A program made the position numbers and the translations under genes. This document shows positions 8,446 through 16,676 of a stretch of 32,063 nucleotides of DNA, one piece after another. Below the pieces are notes generated by a model. It saw only the letters and a program-made list of their open reading frames with translations, did not search any database and was not told the origin of the DNA. The DNA is taken from positions 1-32,063 of the forward strand of contig JAGRBY010000014.1 in the NCBI GenBank assembly GCA_020433835.1. The letters are read 5' to 3'. The stretch is from Anaerolineae bacterium. Its GTDB lineage: Bacteria; Chloroflexota; Anaerolineae; 4572-78; J111. Numbering within the stretch: the first letter of the stretch is position 1; every line of letters starts with the position of its first letter.

Positions 8446-9747
8446 TTGACTCGTCCACGTTTGATGGTATTAGCTACGTTTTTTATCTTAATGTTATCGG
8501 CTTGTAATTTTTCCTCAGATTTTCTCTCTTCTCGGTCAGAAAAAGAAACACCAGCGGACGAACCTGTCGATGTTCAAACAGCGGAAAAAGTTCCAGTTGA
8601 AGAAAAAGAAGAGCTAGACAAATTTCAAGTTTCTTCTGTTACGGTTCTACCCACTTTGGCTCCCGAACCAACCGCTTTACCTTCCACTTTAATTGCTGAA
8701 GCAGATGCCGAAGAATTACTCCTGGTCAATATATACGAACGCGTTAACCCTTCTGTCGTCAATATTCTGGTCACTGTCGAAGGTCAAGAAACCGGATCAT
8801 TCCCCAACAATCTTTTTCCTAACCAGGGTCAAGGTTCGGGTTTTATCTTTGACAAAGACGGACACATTGTTACCAACAATCACGTAGTTGAAGATGCCGA
8901 ACGCGTAGACGTTACTTTTGCCGACGGAGCAACCGTTGAAGCAGAAATTGTCGGGACTGATCCTGACAGCGATCTGGCGGTGCTAAAAGTAAACACCACT
9001 GCAGAAAGCCTCCGACCTGTACAATGGGGTGACTCGGATGTCATTAAGGTCGGACAGCGGGCTATCGCTATCGGTAACCCCTTTGGTTTGGATGGCACAC
9101 TAACCAGCGGTATCGTCAGTGCTTTGGGGCGAAGCCTGCCCACGGAAAATGGCGCTTTCCGCATTCCTGAAATTATTCAAACCGACGCCGCCATCAACCC
9201 CGGCAACTCCGGCGGTCCTCTCCTCAACTCTGAAGGCCACGTTATTGGCGTTAACACCGCCATCGTTCCCCGCCAAGATAGGTTGGGCGGCGAGCGCAGT
9301 TTTTTGGGTGTTGGGTTTGCCGTGCCGGCTAATTTGGTTAAACGGGTTGTCCCCAGTTTGATAGAAAACGGAACATACGATCATCCTTGGATTGGGTTCT
9401 CCGGTAATACAGTTACCCCGGAAATTGCCGAAGCGATGGAATTATCGCAAGTTTCCGGAGCTTTGGTGGTTGAAGTTCTTTCCGGCAGTCCGGCTGATGA
9501 TGCCGGCCTGCGGAGTGGAACCCGAGAAATCGTGTTTGATAACGGTCTTGATACCACTATCGGCGGCGATGTGATTATCGGCATCGAGGATGAAGAGGTT
9601 CACAACTTTGATGATCTCATCTCTTTCCTGAGCCGACGCGGCACTGTAGGCGACACTGTTACCCTGACCATCATTCGAGATGGTGAAGAGCAGCAGGTCG
9701 AACTAACGCTTGGCCCCCGACCGGAAACAACTGAAGAAGTCGAATAA
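8446..9747 (+). CDS. HtrA/DegP-like trypsin-type serine protease with PDZ domain, lipoprotein
   Basis: The protein has 433 residues from the TTG at 8446, chosen because GGGAGG (8435-8440) stands 5 nt before it. A GTG at 8425 would give 7 more residues but lies upstream of that site. The signal peptide ends in the lipobox LSAC with C20 as lipid anchor. A low-complexity acidic linker (about 25-90) follows, then a trypsin-like domain with triad H146 (TNNHVV), D176 (DSDLAVL) and S255 (GNSGGPLL), then a PDZ domain (about 325-425). HtrA proteases degrade or refold damaged envelope proteins. Membrane anchoring by lipid instead of a helix is the notable detail. A strong bidirectional terminator follows the stop. 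Confidence 0.94.
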   Translation: MTRPRLMVLATFFILMLSACNFSSDFLSSRSEKETPADEPVDVQTAEKVPVEEKEELDKFQVSSVTVLPTLAPEPTALPSTLIAEADAEELLLVNIYERVNPSVVNILVTVEGQETGSFPNNLFPNQGQGSGFIFDKDGHIVTNNHVVEDAERVDVTFADGATVEAEIVGTDPDSDLAVLKVNTTAESLRPVQWGDSDVIKVGQRAIAIGNPFGLDGTLTSGIVSALGRSLPTENGAFRIPEIIQTDAAINPGNSGGPLLNSEGHVIGVNTAIVPRQDRLGGERSFLGVGFAVPANLVKRVVPSLIENGTYDHPWIGFSGNTVTPEIAEAMELSQVSGALVVEVLSGSPADDAGLRSGTREIVFDNGLDTTIGGDVIIGIEDEEVHNFDDLISFLSRRGTVGDTVTLTIIRDGEEQQVELTLGPRPETTEEVE

Positions 9748-9762
9748 CAAAAATTCTTCTAC

Positions 9763-9794
9763 AAAAAAAGCGTCTCGCTTGAGACGCTTTTTTT
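9763..9794. terminator. Bidirectional rho-independent terminator
   Basis: A 14-bp stem (9763-9776 with 9781-9794) with a GCTT loop carries seven A before and seven T after the GC-rich core. It serves the convergent htrA-like and valS genes. Confidence 0.92.
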
Positions 9795-9822
9795 ATTGAC
9801 CGACATTGTATCTAAATGTCAC

Positions 9823-12519
9823 TTACGACATCGCTTCAAGTTCTTTAAGGCGTTGCTCTACTTTCGCCAACTGCAACTCAAGGTCGGCCAAACGTTCTCG
9901 TTCGCGCTCAACCACATCTGCCGGGGCTTTATCCACAAAGCCTTTGTTGTTGAGTTTTCCTCGGCTGCTGGCAATACCCTTTTCGAGAAACGTTAAATCT
10001 TTTTTAACGCGCTCACGTTCGGCTTCAACATCGATCATTCCGGCCAAAGGCAGGTATATTTCGATACCGCCACTAATAACCTGGCCTACCGTTTGATCAG
10101 GTTTTTTAGAAAACGCTGTTTGTAATGTCAGCGTCTTTTCATCCAAACGGGCCAGTGAAGTAACAATCTCGATGTGCTTCTCAAGCATCGCGTAATGTTC
10201 CCCGGCGGCAATTAAAGCCGTTATTTTCTTACCCGGTTCCACATCATACTCAGAGCGAATGTTACGAATCGCGCGAATGACATCGATCAGGATAGCCATA
10301 TTGGCCTCGGCCTCTTCATTGATCGCTGCCGGACTTTCCGCAGGCCAGTCGGCCACAATCAGTGCATCGCCATCGTGAGGCAAATGCTGCCAGGCCGCCT
10401 CGGTAACAAACGGAATGAAGGGGTGCAGCATGCGCAGAGTACGATCCAACACATGCACCAACACCCGCCGCGCCGTCGCCTGAGCCCGAACATCGGTATC
10501 GTACAGGCGAATTTTAGCAATTTCAATGTACCAATCGGCAAACTCGCTCCAGAAAAAGTCATAAAGCTGCCGTCCGGCCTCGCCAAAATTGTAGTTGTCA
10601 ATTAAGCGGGTCACTTCTCCAATCAACCGGCTCAATCGGCTTAAAATCCACTTGTCCGGCATCGTAAAACCGGCCAGGTTCCACGTACCTGAGCCGCCGG
10701 TAAAGGCTGTACCCTGGTTGGTGACCACAAAGCGCGTTGCATTCCAAATTTTGTTGCCAAAGTTACGGTTAGAGGCGATTCGATCCAGTGACAGATTCAT
10801 ATCGCTACCGGGTGTCGAGCCGGTTAGCAGTGTAAAACGCAGGGCATCACAGCCGTACTGATCGATCACTTCCAGTGGGTCGATCACATTCCCGGTCGTT
10901 TTACTCATTTTGCGGCCGGTTTCATCACGGATGATGCCGTGCAAGTAAACCGTATGGAACGGAGCCTGGCCGGTATATTCCAACCCGCTCATAATCATCC
11001 GCGCCACCCAGAAGAAGAGAATATCATACCCCGTTTCCATAACCGAGTTGGGGTAGTAACGCTGTAAATCGGGGGTGTTGTCCGGCCAGCCCAGCGTTGA
11101 AAAAGGCCACAAACCGGAGCTAAACCAGGTATCCAGCACATCGGCATCCTGCTCAAGAGTAACATCCGGGCCAAATTGAGAACGGGCCTTCTCATAGGCT
11201 TCCTCTTCGTTATGGGCCACAAAAAAGGTGCCGTCCGGCGCATACCAGGCCGGGATACGATGGCCCCACCATAATTGACGGCTAATACACCAATCTTTAA
11301 TGTTTTCCAGCCAATTATGATAAATCTTGGTAAATCGCTCCGGAACAATCTGGATACGGCCATCATCTACAGCGGCCAAACCGGCATCAGCCAGCGAACG
11401 CATTCTGACAAACCACTGGGTAGAAACCATTGGCTCAACAATTTCACCACCGCGCTGGGCACGGGGAACCTGCATGCGGTGCGGTTTGACCTCAAGCGTT
11501 AAACCTTCGGCTTCCATAGCAGCCCACAGTTGCGTACGACAGTCAGATCGATCAAGCCCTTGATAAGGGCCGGCGTTGGCATTCATCGTGGCGTCTTTGT
11601 TCATGACGTTGATGACCGCCAAGTTGTGCCGCTTGCCGATTTCAAAGTCGTTAGGATCGTGACCGGGCGTAATTTTGAGCGCCCCGGTACCAAATTCCAT
11701 ATCGACATAGTCATCGGCAATAACCGGAATTTCTCGACCCAGCGCCGGCACAACGCACATCTTGCCGATAAACTGCTGATAACGCGCGTCATCGGGATGG
11801 ACGGCCACTGCCGTATCACCCAGGATGGTTTCCGGCCGCGTCGTAGCCACAGGAATATAATCGTCGGAATTGGCCAGCATATATTTGAAGTAGTAGAGCT
11901 TGCCCTCTTCCTCAGAATATTCCACTTCCAGATCGCTGACCGCCGTTTGCAGACCGGGCGACCAGTTGATTAAATATTCACCCCGGTAAATCAATCCTTT
12001 TTCGTACAAACGCACAAAAGCCTCGTTGACGGCCCGCGAAAGCCCGGCATCGAGGGTAAAACGTTCCCGTTCCCAATCACACGATGCGCCCAGCCGACGG
12101 TGCTGTCGGGTGATAATACCACCGTGTTCTTCTTTCCAGGCCCAGGTGCGTTCTAAAAATCGCTCGCGACCAATTTCCTGGCGGCTGGTGCCTTCGGCCC
12201 GCAGTGCGCGCTCAACTTGCAGTTGGGTGGCGATACCGGCATGGTCGGTACCCGGAATCCACAGGGCTGCTTTGCCTTTCATCCGGTTGTAACGGATCAT
12301 CAAATCTTCTACCGCAGCCGTCATGGCGTGGCCAATATGCAGCGCGCCGGTCACATTGGGCGGTGGCATGGCGATAACAAACGGTTCAGCACTCTCGTTG
12401 GCGATTTCCGGTTTGAAATAGCCCTTGCTTTCCCACCAGTCGTAAAGCGGTTCTTCAAACTGAGCCGGATCGTAGGCTTTCGCCATATTGTTGGGGTCGA
12501 TGGGTAACTCTTTGGTCAT
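9823..12519 (-). CDS. valS: Valyl-tRNA synthetase
   Basis: The enzyme has 898 residues and charges tRNA-Val. The class I motifs are present: HIGH (61-64, within PPPNVTGALHIGHAM) and KMSKT (about 540). There is a large editing domain between them, an anticodon-binding domain, and a C-terminal coiled-coil arm (about 835-898, rich in E/R/L) typical of ValRS. The frame is open up to 12558, but that extension overlaps the T-box terminator. The ATG at 12519, with GGAG 8-9 nt upstream and followed by MTKELP, is the real start. Expression is controlled by the T-box leader and the consensus promoter upstream. Confidence 0.97.
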   Translation of the reverse strand: MTKELPIDPNNMAKAYDPAQFEEPLYDWWESKGYFKPEIANESAEPFVIAMPPPNVTGALHIGHAMTAAVEDLMIRYNRMKGKAALWIPGTDHAGIATQLQVERALRAEGTSRQEIGRERFLERTWAWKEEHGGIITRQHRRLGASCDWERERFTLDAGLSRAVNEAFVRLYEKGLIYRGEYLINWSPGLQTAVSDLEVEYSEEEGKLYYFKYMLANSDDYIPVATTRPETILGDTAVAVHPDDARYQQFIGKMCVVPALGREIPVIADDYVDMEFGTGALKITPGHDPNDFEIGKRHNLAVINVMNKDATMNANAGPYQGLDRSDCRTQLWAAMEAEGLTLEVKPHRMQVPRAQRGGEIVEPMVSTQWFVRMRSLADAGLAAVDDGRIQIVPERFTKIYHNWLENIKDWCISRQLWWGHRIPAWYAPDGTFFVAHNEEEAYEKARSQFGPDVTLEQDADVLDTWFSSGLWPFSTLGWPDNTPDLQRYYPNSVMETGYDILFFWVARMIMSGLEYTGQAPFHTVYLHGIIRDETGRKMSKTTGNVIDPLEVIDQYGCDALRFTLLTGSTPGSDMNLSLDRIASNRNFGNKIWNATRFVVTNQGTAFTGGSGTWNLAGFTMPDKWILSRLSRLIGEVTRLIDNYNFGEAGRQLYDFFWSEFADWYIEIAKIRLYDTDVRAQATARRVLVHVLDRTLRMLHPFIPFVTEAAWQHLPHDGDALIVADWPAESPAAINEEAEANMAILIDVIRAIRNIRSEYDVEPGKKITALIAAGEHYAMLEKHIEIVTSLARLDEKTLTLQTAFSKKPDQTVGQVISGGIEIYLPLAGMIDVEAERERVKKDLTFLEKGIASSRGKLNNKGFVDKAPADVVERERERLADLELQLAKVEQRLKELEAMS

Positions 12520-12551
12520 AATCTTTACTCCAAAAATTTCTTTGTTTGCTG

Positions 12552-12833
12552 GCAACAAAAAATCCCTTTCACCTCAAGGACGAAAGGGATAAATTTTCGC
12601 GGTACCACCTTGATTATCAGGATAGGCAACCGTTGAGGCACCAGCCTGATCTCTCTTAAGCTATAACGGGCAAACCCGGAATCGCTTACTCTATTTTCAG
12701 CGACTCAACTCCCAGGCGACCTTCAGCAGTGATAATTGAGCGAGGCTTTCAGCCGATGACCCCGCTTCTCTAGCAATCTCAGACTGCTTACTCCTCCTGA
12801 TCGTCGTTGTTAAAAGGATGTAATAAAATTGTG
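12552..12833 (-). promoter_or_regulatory. T-box riboswitch (valine) in the valS leader
   Basis: The transcript reads the canonical T-box AAGGTGGTACCGCG (12611-12598). Upstream is a Stem I region with AGTAAG (12793-12788), an AGAGAAG segment and, at 12730-12711, CTGAAGGTCGCCTGGGAGT. The specifier is most likely GTC (12720-12718), a valine codon. A stem III-like CCGGGTTTGCCCG lies near 12679-12667. Uncharged tRNA-Val would pair with the specifier and the T-box bulge, favour the antiterminator and switch valS on. The terminator arm follows directly. Confidence 0.93.
12557..12590 (-). terminator. T-box attenuator terminator
   Basis: Stem ATCCCTTTC (12590-12582) / GAAAGGGAT (12570-12562), then a T-run on the minus strand (12561-12557). 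It competes with the antiterminator formed by the T-box sequence just 5'. Confidence 0.9.
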
Positions 12834-12839
12834 AGGTGT

Positions 12840-12868
12840 AGTATATCGAACTGCCGAAATGATGTCAA
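12840..12868 (-). promoter_or_regulatory. Consensus sigma70 promoter for valS
   Basis: On the minus strand TTGACA (12868-12863), a 17-nt spacer and TATACT (12845-12840). Transcription would begin near 12833, right before the T-box Stem I. Confidence 0.88.
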
Positions 12869-12904
12869 GTGTTAAATTTTGGAATTTTGGCTACCGGTTC
12901 TTCG

Positions 12905-13600
12905 CTACGGCAATAAATCTATTACCCAGAATAACGATTGCGAACCGGCCCAGGCAAATATCAGCGTTTTAATTGTTTTGCCGGCCCAACAGGAAAACAA
13001 AAACTTATGGTAGCCATATTTCGATGCTCCGGCGGCCATACCGGCCAGATCGATAATCGGGTTGGGTATTGCCGAAAGCAAAAAAATTGTCAACATGCCA
13101 TGCTTTTCCATCCAACCACGAATACGATCGTACATCTTTCGATCTTCGATAATGACCGAACCGCCGTAACCGGCCAGATAGCCGGTTGTCTCCCCCAACG
13201 CCTCACCGATGCCGGAAACCAGGCCAACAATTACCCAGTTGAGAATAGCGCCCATGGTAAATGTAACAGCCAAACTCGGAACCGGCAGCGCGATGCTGGC
13301 ATTGCCAATCAGGCTAACGAGAAAGATACCAGGATAGCCGTAGCGGCTAAAATATCGGATTTCCGGTGCAAACCACAAGATACCTAAAGTTATGCCAACA
13401 GCGGGCAATACAGCCAGAATAATGGCTATTATTCGCCGGGGAGTAAGTTTCCGTTCTTTATCGGCTCGACTGCCCGTTTCAACGGACTTATCGGGATAAG
13501 GTTGCACCTCAACAGGGCCGGTTGATGAAACGGAATGATCATCTGCGTCAGTTGATGGTATATTAGGCGAGAGTTGCTCAGTCAGCGTCGGATTCCCCAA
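12905..13600 (-). CDS. VTT/SNARE-associated (DedA-like) membrane protein
   Basis: The 231-residue protein has a charged, disordered N-terminus (1-50), then hydrophobic helices from about 53. The core resembles the VTT domain: a re-entrant-type segment ALPVPSLAVTFTMGA, a small-residue-rich GEALGETTGYLAGYGG stretch, and IPNPIIDLAGMAAG followed by KFLFSCWAGKTIKTLIFA. VTT/DedA proteins are linked to lipid scrambling or undecaprenyl-phosphate recycling; the function of this member is unknown. The start is TTG at 13600, 24 nt downstream of the predicted transcription start, with AAGG close by; no ATG precedes the conserved part. The start is uncertain. Confidence 0.82.
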   Translation of the reverse strand: MGNPTLTEQLSPNIPSTDADDHSVSSTGPVEVQPYPDKSVETGSRADKERKLTPRRIIAIILAVLPAVGITLGILWFAPEIRYFSRYGYPGIFLVSLIGNASIALPVPSLAVTFTMGAILNWVIVGLVSGIGEALGETTGYLAGYGGSVIIEDRKMYDRIRGWMEKHGMLTIFLLSAIPNPIIDLAGMAAGASKYGYHKFLFSCWAGKTIKTLIFAWAGSQSLFWVIDLLP

Positions 13601-13630
13601 TTGCCTTACATCGAAAATAGAATGGCTGTC

Positions 13631-13658
13631 AGTGTACCCGAATTGGTCATCAAGTCAA
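13631..13658 (-). promoter_or_regulatory. Sigma70 promoter for the VTT protein gene
   Basis: On the minus strand TTGACT (13658-13653), a 16-nt spacer and TACACT (13636-13631). Confidence 0.6.
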
Positions 13659-13670
13659 CTAAAAGCCTTT

Positions 13671-13787
13671 GGACTTACGCAGTTCTAAAGGTGACAGTCA
13701 CTTGGAATGCTCTAAATCGACCTGTTTGGGCTAATCCCATGCCAATTTATAAACAATAAGTGACTGCCACCTGACTTTTTTAAGTCC
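13671..13787. repeat. Nested long inverted repeat with GTGACNGTCAC arms
   Basis: AGGTGACAGTCACTT (13689-13703) pairs with AAGTGACTGCCACCT (13758-13772) with one mismatch. An outer pair, GGACTTA (13671-13677) / TAAGTCC (13781-13787), flanks it. The left arm is itself a palindrome (GTGAC-A-GTCAC). The element lies between the stop of the C39-like gene and the promoter of the VTT gene. The same AGGTGACAG core occurs in the tal promoter near 29.36 kb. It could be an operator, a terminator or a dispersed palindromic repeat. Confidence 0.7.
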
Positions 13788-13795
13788 TGAGCCTG

Positions 13796-14767
13796 TTATT
13801 TTCGTTTGACCACAATAGCCCAATTGACGGCATCGGTGTTGACCGGGCCTCGCCAGGGGTTAAAAAGGCTAGGGCCATTTTGCTGCGGAGAACTCACGGC
13901 CTGAGGATTACTGGACCACGATTGAACGAAATCAGTCAATGGAACCTTTTCCATGCCCAAGGTCGACCCGGCAAACTCAACGGTATTGGTACGGGTATTA
14001 ATGCGTTCGACAATGAGAAAATGGCCGATAGAATTATAGCGATCGCTCGTTACGCGAAACGCACCGTTTTCCTTGCGAACACTGATCAACACAATCGGGA
14101 CACCGCCCTTGCGAATTTGTTGGGCCAAAGACTGAATATTGTAATTTTCACCATACTCAATCGTATAGCGGTCGCCTAACTCTTGGTTAAGGGTAATTAG
14201 CGTGTTAATCATGCCCGACTTGGTAATACCATAATGGGTAAAACCATAGCCAACCGCCACATCACGCAGCCGCGTATAATCGACTTCAGCTCCCAGGCCA
14301 AGTAAAGCCGCATATATGGCTACAGGGCCACACGCATTATTGGAACCCGGCGGAAAAAACGGCTCGGGATAATAGATCTGATTAATGTCGGGGACGTTAA
14401 GCGAGCTAGCATGCACCGGATAAACATATGGCAAAGAAATATACACCTTTTCACGCGTGGGGCGAGGCGTAGGCGTAAAACCAAGTGGAAAACCACTTTG
14501 GGCTAAAACATCTGTCGATTCAGGAGTGGGAGGCAACGTAGCGGTTGGGGTTGCACTGGGGCCGGGACCGGCCCAAACAGTAGCGGTGGCAGTAGGCGTG
14601 GGGGTTGGGGCTTCGAGCGTTTGGCGAAGCTCTGCTGCTGCCACGCGTCCCGCTTCGGTTACTTGGAAAGCGTACGCTAAAACAGCTCCAACCACCACCA
14701 GATCGAGCATAACAAAACCAAGAATAAAATATTTCCATGTGTTGAAAGCGGGGCGAAATCGTTTCAT
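13796..14767 (-). CDS. Membrane-anchored C39-like cysteine peptidase
   Basis: The 323-residue protein has one N-terminal membrane helix (about 14-34) and a Pro/Thr-rich spacer (54-105). Its peptidase_C39-like domain (about 120-300) has the nucleophile C146 in NNACGPVA and the general base H249 in SIGHFLIVE. The usual Asp/Asn following the second strand is not obvious. These domains are papain-fold and are often secreted proteases or inactive binding modules; no leader-peptide substrate gene is nearby, so a bacteriocin role is unsupported. GAGGT 4-5 nt before the ATG supports the start. Confidence 0.85.
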   Translation of the reverse strand: MKRFRPAFNTWKYFILGFVMLDLVVVGAVLAYAFQVTEAGRVAAAELRQTLEAPTPTPTATATVWAGPGPSATPTATLPPTPESTDVLAQSGFPLGFTPTPRPTREKVYISLPYVYPVHASSLNVPDINQIYYPEPFFPPGSNNACGPVAIYAALLGLGAEVDYTRLRDVAVGYGFTHYGITKSGMINTLITLNQELGDRYTIEYGENYNIQSLAQQIRKGGVPIVLISVRKENGAFRVTSDRYNSIGHFLIVERINTRTNTVEFAGSTLGMEKVPLTDFVQSWSSNPQAVSSPQQNGPSLFNPWRGPVNTDAVNWAIVVKRK

Positions 14768-14792
14768 GACACCTCAACCTTACATAATGTCA

Positions 14793-14821
14793 AGATTACC
14801 ATAAGATCAAAAAGGTGTCAA
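14793..14821 (-). promoter_or_regulatory. Sigma70 promoter for the C39-like gene
   Basis: On the minus strand TTGACA (14821-14816), a 17-nt spacer and TAATCT (14798-14793). Confidence 0.6.
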
Positions 14822-14883
14822 TGTAACGAAATAAGCAAACAACTGGTTATGGTACGGAAGTACATCAAAATGCCGGTTAAATA

Positions 14884-14912
14884 TTGACCAAGACTCTCGT
14901 CAAAACTAAAAT
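14884..14912 (+). promoter_or_regulatory. Sigma70 promoter for the receiver-histidine gene
   Basis: TTGACC (14884-14889), a 17-nt spacer and TAAAAT (14907-14912), about 80 nt before the ATG at 14992. It faces away from the C39-like gene's promoter. Confidence 0.6.
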
Positions 14913-14991
14913 AGAGGTAGATACTAACTCCGTCGAAAACTGCTTACGAGCAGCGCGTTACCCGGCAAACATCACGTAAGGAAAATGTTCT

Positions 14992-15735
14992 ATGCCCCAA
15001 GAAACCATTCTCGTTGTCGATGACAACCGCCAGTTTGCCCGCTCGCTCATTCAATATATGCTCGGCCCCCTTGATTACACCGTATTCTATGCCAAAAACG
15101 GGGAAATCGGCTTAGAAATGGCAGTCTCTCGCAAGCCCGATCTTATTTTGCTTGATATGAATATGCCACGGATGACAGGTTTGGGGATGCTTGCTGCTCT
15201 ACGCGACACAAACTGCAAAGCCCCTGTTATTTTTATGACAGCTGAAGGCTCGGAAAACATTGCGGTTAAAGCATTTCGATTAGGCGTAAAAGATTATTTA
15301 GCAAAACCTTTTTCTTCTACCGAACTTCAACAGGCCGTTGACAGAGCCTTACAGGAGACACGTTTAAGACGCACTAAAGAAAAGTTAGAACGCAATTTAC
15401 TTATCTCTGAAACGGTGCGCCAAACGGTGGTCACGTTGTCGCACTATCTCAACAATTATCTGGCTGTTTTAAATGGAAATATCTTCTTAGCTTTAGAGGA
15501 TTTACAAAATCAGCTTCCTGATCACACTGAGATCATTGAATCGCTCAGTGACTGTGAAAACAGCATAACCAAAATCGAGGCTGTCCTTCGGGTTTTACAG
15601 CAGATCACAAAAGTGAAGCTGACAACCTATCATGGTAAAGTAAAAATGCTTGATATCGAAGCCGCCTTACAAGAAGAAATGCAAAAATTAGAGCAAAACC
15701 GAAAACAACACCCTCACGCCGATCGCAACAATTGA
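14992..15735 (+). CDS. Response regulator fused to a DHp-like helical domain without ATPase
   Basis: The protein has 247 residues. The receiver (1-122) is complete: D10-D11 pocket, phosphoacceptor D55 in LLDMNMP, T83 and K105 in LAKPF. A coiled linker (about 120-140) leads to a helical region with H151 in TLSHYLNNYLAVLNG, which resembles the first DHp helix of histidine kinases (LSHELNNPLA). A second helix follows (about 180-205). No N, G1 or G2 box is present, so it cannot phosphorylate itself. It may act in a relay (Spo0B/ChpT-like) or as a dimerising output. AAGGA stands upstream of the ATG. The last 22 nt overlap the convergent PLP enzyme gene. Confidence 0.85.
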   Translation: MPQETILVVDDNRQFARSLIQYMLGPLDYTVFYAKNGEIGLEMAVSRKPDLILLDMNMPRMTGLGMLAALRDTNCKAPVIFMTAEGSENIAVKAFRLGVKDYLAKPFSSTELQQAVDRALQETRLRRTKEKLERNLLISETVRQTVVTLSHYLNNYLAVLNGNIFLALEDLQNQLPDHTEIIESLSDCENSITKIEAVLRVLQQITKVKLTTYHGKVKMLDIEAALQEEMQKLEQNRKQHPHADRNN

Positions 15736-16676
15736 GCCAAAAGCTCAGTATCCATATTCCCGCCCGAAACAACAACGCCCACTTTTGAGCCAGGCGGAAC
15801 ATTCTTTTGCAGAGTCGCTGCCACTGCTACAGCCCCTGTTGGTTCAACCAAAATCTTTAACCGCGTTAGCAAAAATTTCATCATTTCGATAACATCAGCA
15901 TCGCTAACCAACCACACAGCTTCTACTTTTTCGCGAATTATGGAAAACGTTAACTCCCCCGGCTGCTGCGTTCGAATGCCATCGGCGATGGTGTCGGGCG
16001 GTGGAATATGCACCCGCTGGCCGGTCTGAAACGACTGCCACCAATCATTAGAATTCTTCGTTTCCACCCCAAACAGTCTCAAATCAGGCTTAAGCGCTTT
16101 AGCAGCCGTGGCACAGCCGCTCATCAGCCCTCCGCCCCCCATTGGAGCCACTAACACCTCTAAATCGGGCACATCCTCCAATAGTTCAAGAGCCACAGTT
16201 CCCTGACCGGCCATAATATGAGGATTATCGAAAGGATGAATCATCACCAAACCACGCTCGCGTGCCAATCGAGCAGAAATTTCAGCGCGATCCTGGGTTT
16301 GACGATCATACTGGACAATATCGGCTCCATACCCCCTGGTGGCGGCCAGTTTGCTGGCAGGAGCATCCGTTGGCATAACAATAGTTGCTTTAATGCCCAA
16401 TAATTTGGCCGCCAAAGCCACGCCCTGGGCATGGTTGCCGGATGAGTGGGCGACAACGCCCCCTGCTCTTTCCGCCTCACTCAAGCGAAAAAGAGCATTA
16501 TAGGCTCCCCGAAACTTAAAGGCACCAATCCGCTGGAAATTCTCGCATTTGAGGTAAAGCTGATAGCCGGTTAATGCATCGAGCGTACGCGAAGTTATCA
16601 CCGGCGTGCGGTTAGCCACACCTTTAATGATGTGTGCCGCATCCTGCACATCTTCAAAAGAAATAGCAAACGTCAT
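15714..16676 (-). CDS. Serine racemase / threonine dehydratase-like PLP enzyme (fold type II)
   Basis: The 320-residue catalytic domain has no ACT regulatory domain. The PLP Lys is K54 in GAFKFRG; SSGNHAQG (78-85) and the phosphate-binding GGGG (180-183) follow, and VVSGGNMD is near the C-terminus. The double Ser in SSGNH, PFDNPHIMAGQGT, and E206 with D212 (spaced as the metal ligands E210 and D216 of serine racemase) favour the serine racemase/catabolic dehydratase group over biosynthetic IlvA. It would dehydrate L-Thr/L-Ser to 2-oxo acids and perhaps make D-Ser. It starts within the stop codon region of the GNAT gene (ATGA overlap), which implies coupling. Confidence 0.9.
   Translation of the reverse strand: MTFAISFEDVQDAAHIIKGVANRTPVITSRTLDALTGYQLYLKCENFQRIGAFKFRGAYNALFRLSEAERAGGVVAHSSGNHAQGVALAAKLLGIKATIVMPTDAPASKLAATRGYGADIVQYDRQTQDRAEISARLARERGLVMIHPFDNPHIMAGQGTVALELLEDVPDLEVLVAPMGGGGLMSGCATAAKALKPDLRLFGVETKNSNDWWQSFQTGQRVHIPPPDTIADGIRTQQPGELTFSIIREKVEAVWLVSDADVIEMMKFLLTRLKILVEPTGAVAVAATLQKNVPPGSKVGVVVSGGNMDTELLAQLLRSA

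Noticed and set aside
12520..12558. N-terminal extension of valS to 12558
   Set aside because: It would place the start inside the T-box terminator; the ATG at 12519 has a proper ribosome-binding site.
13574..13759. 61-codon open frame on the plus strand
   Set aside because: It runs antisense through the VTT gene start, its promoter and the inverted repeat; no protein-like pattern.
13796..14767. Bacteriocin-processing role for the C39-like peptidase
   Set aside because: No ABC exporter fusion, no small double-glycine precursor gene nearby; it is an anchored stand-alone domain.
14457..14804. Val/Gly-rich open frames opposite the Pro/Thr linkers (also near 18063-18320)
   Set aside because: The repetitive composition is the reverse reading of TPTPTATAT linkers, not a separate gene or a CRISPR-type repeat.
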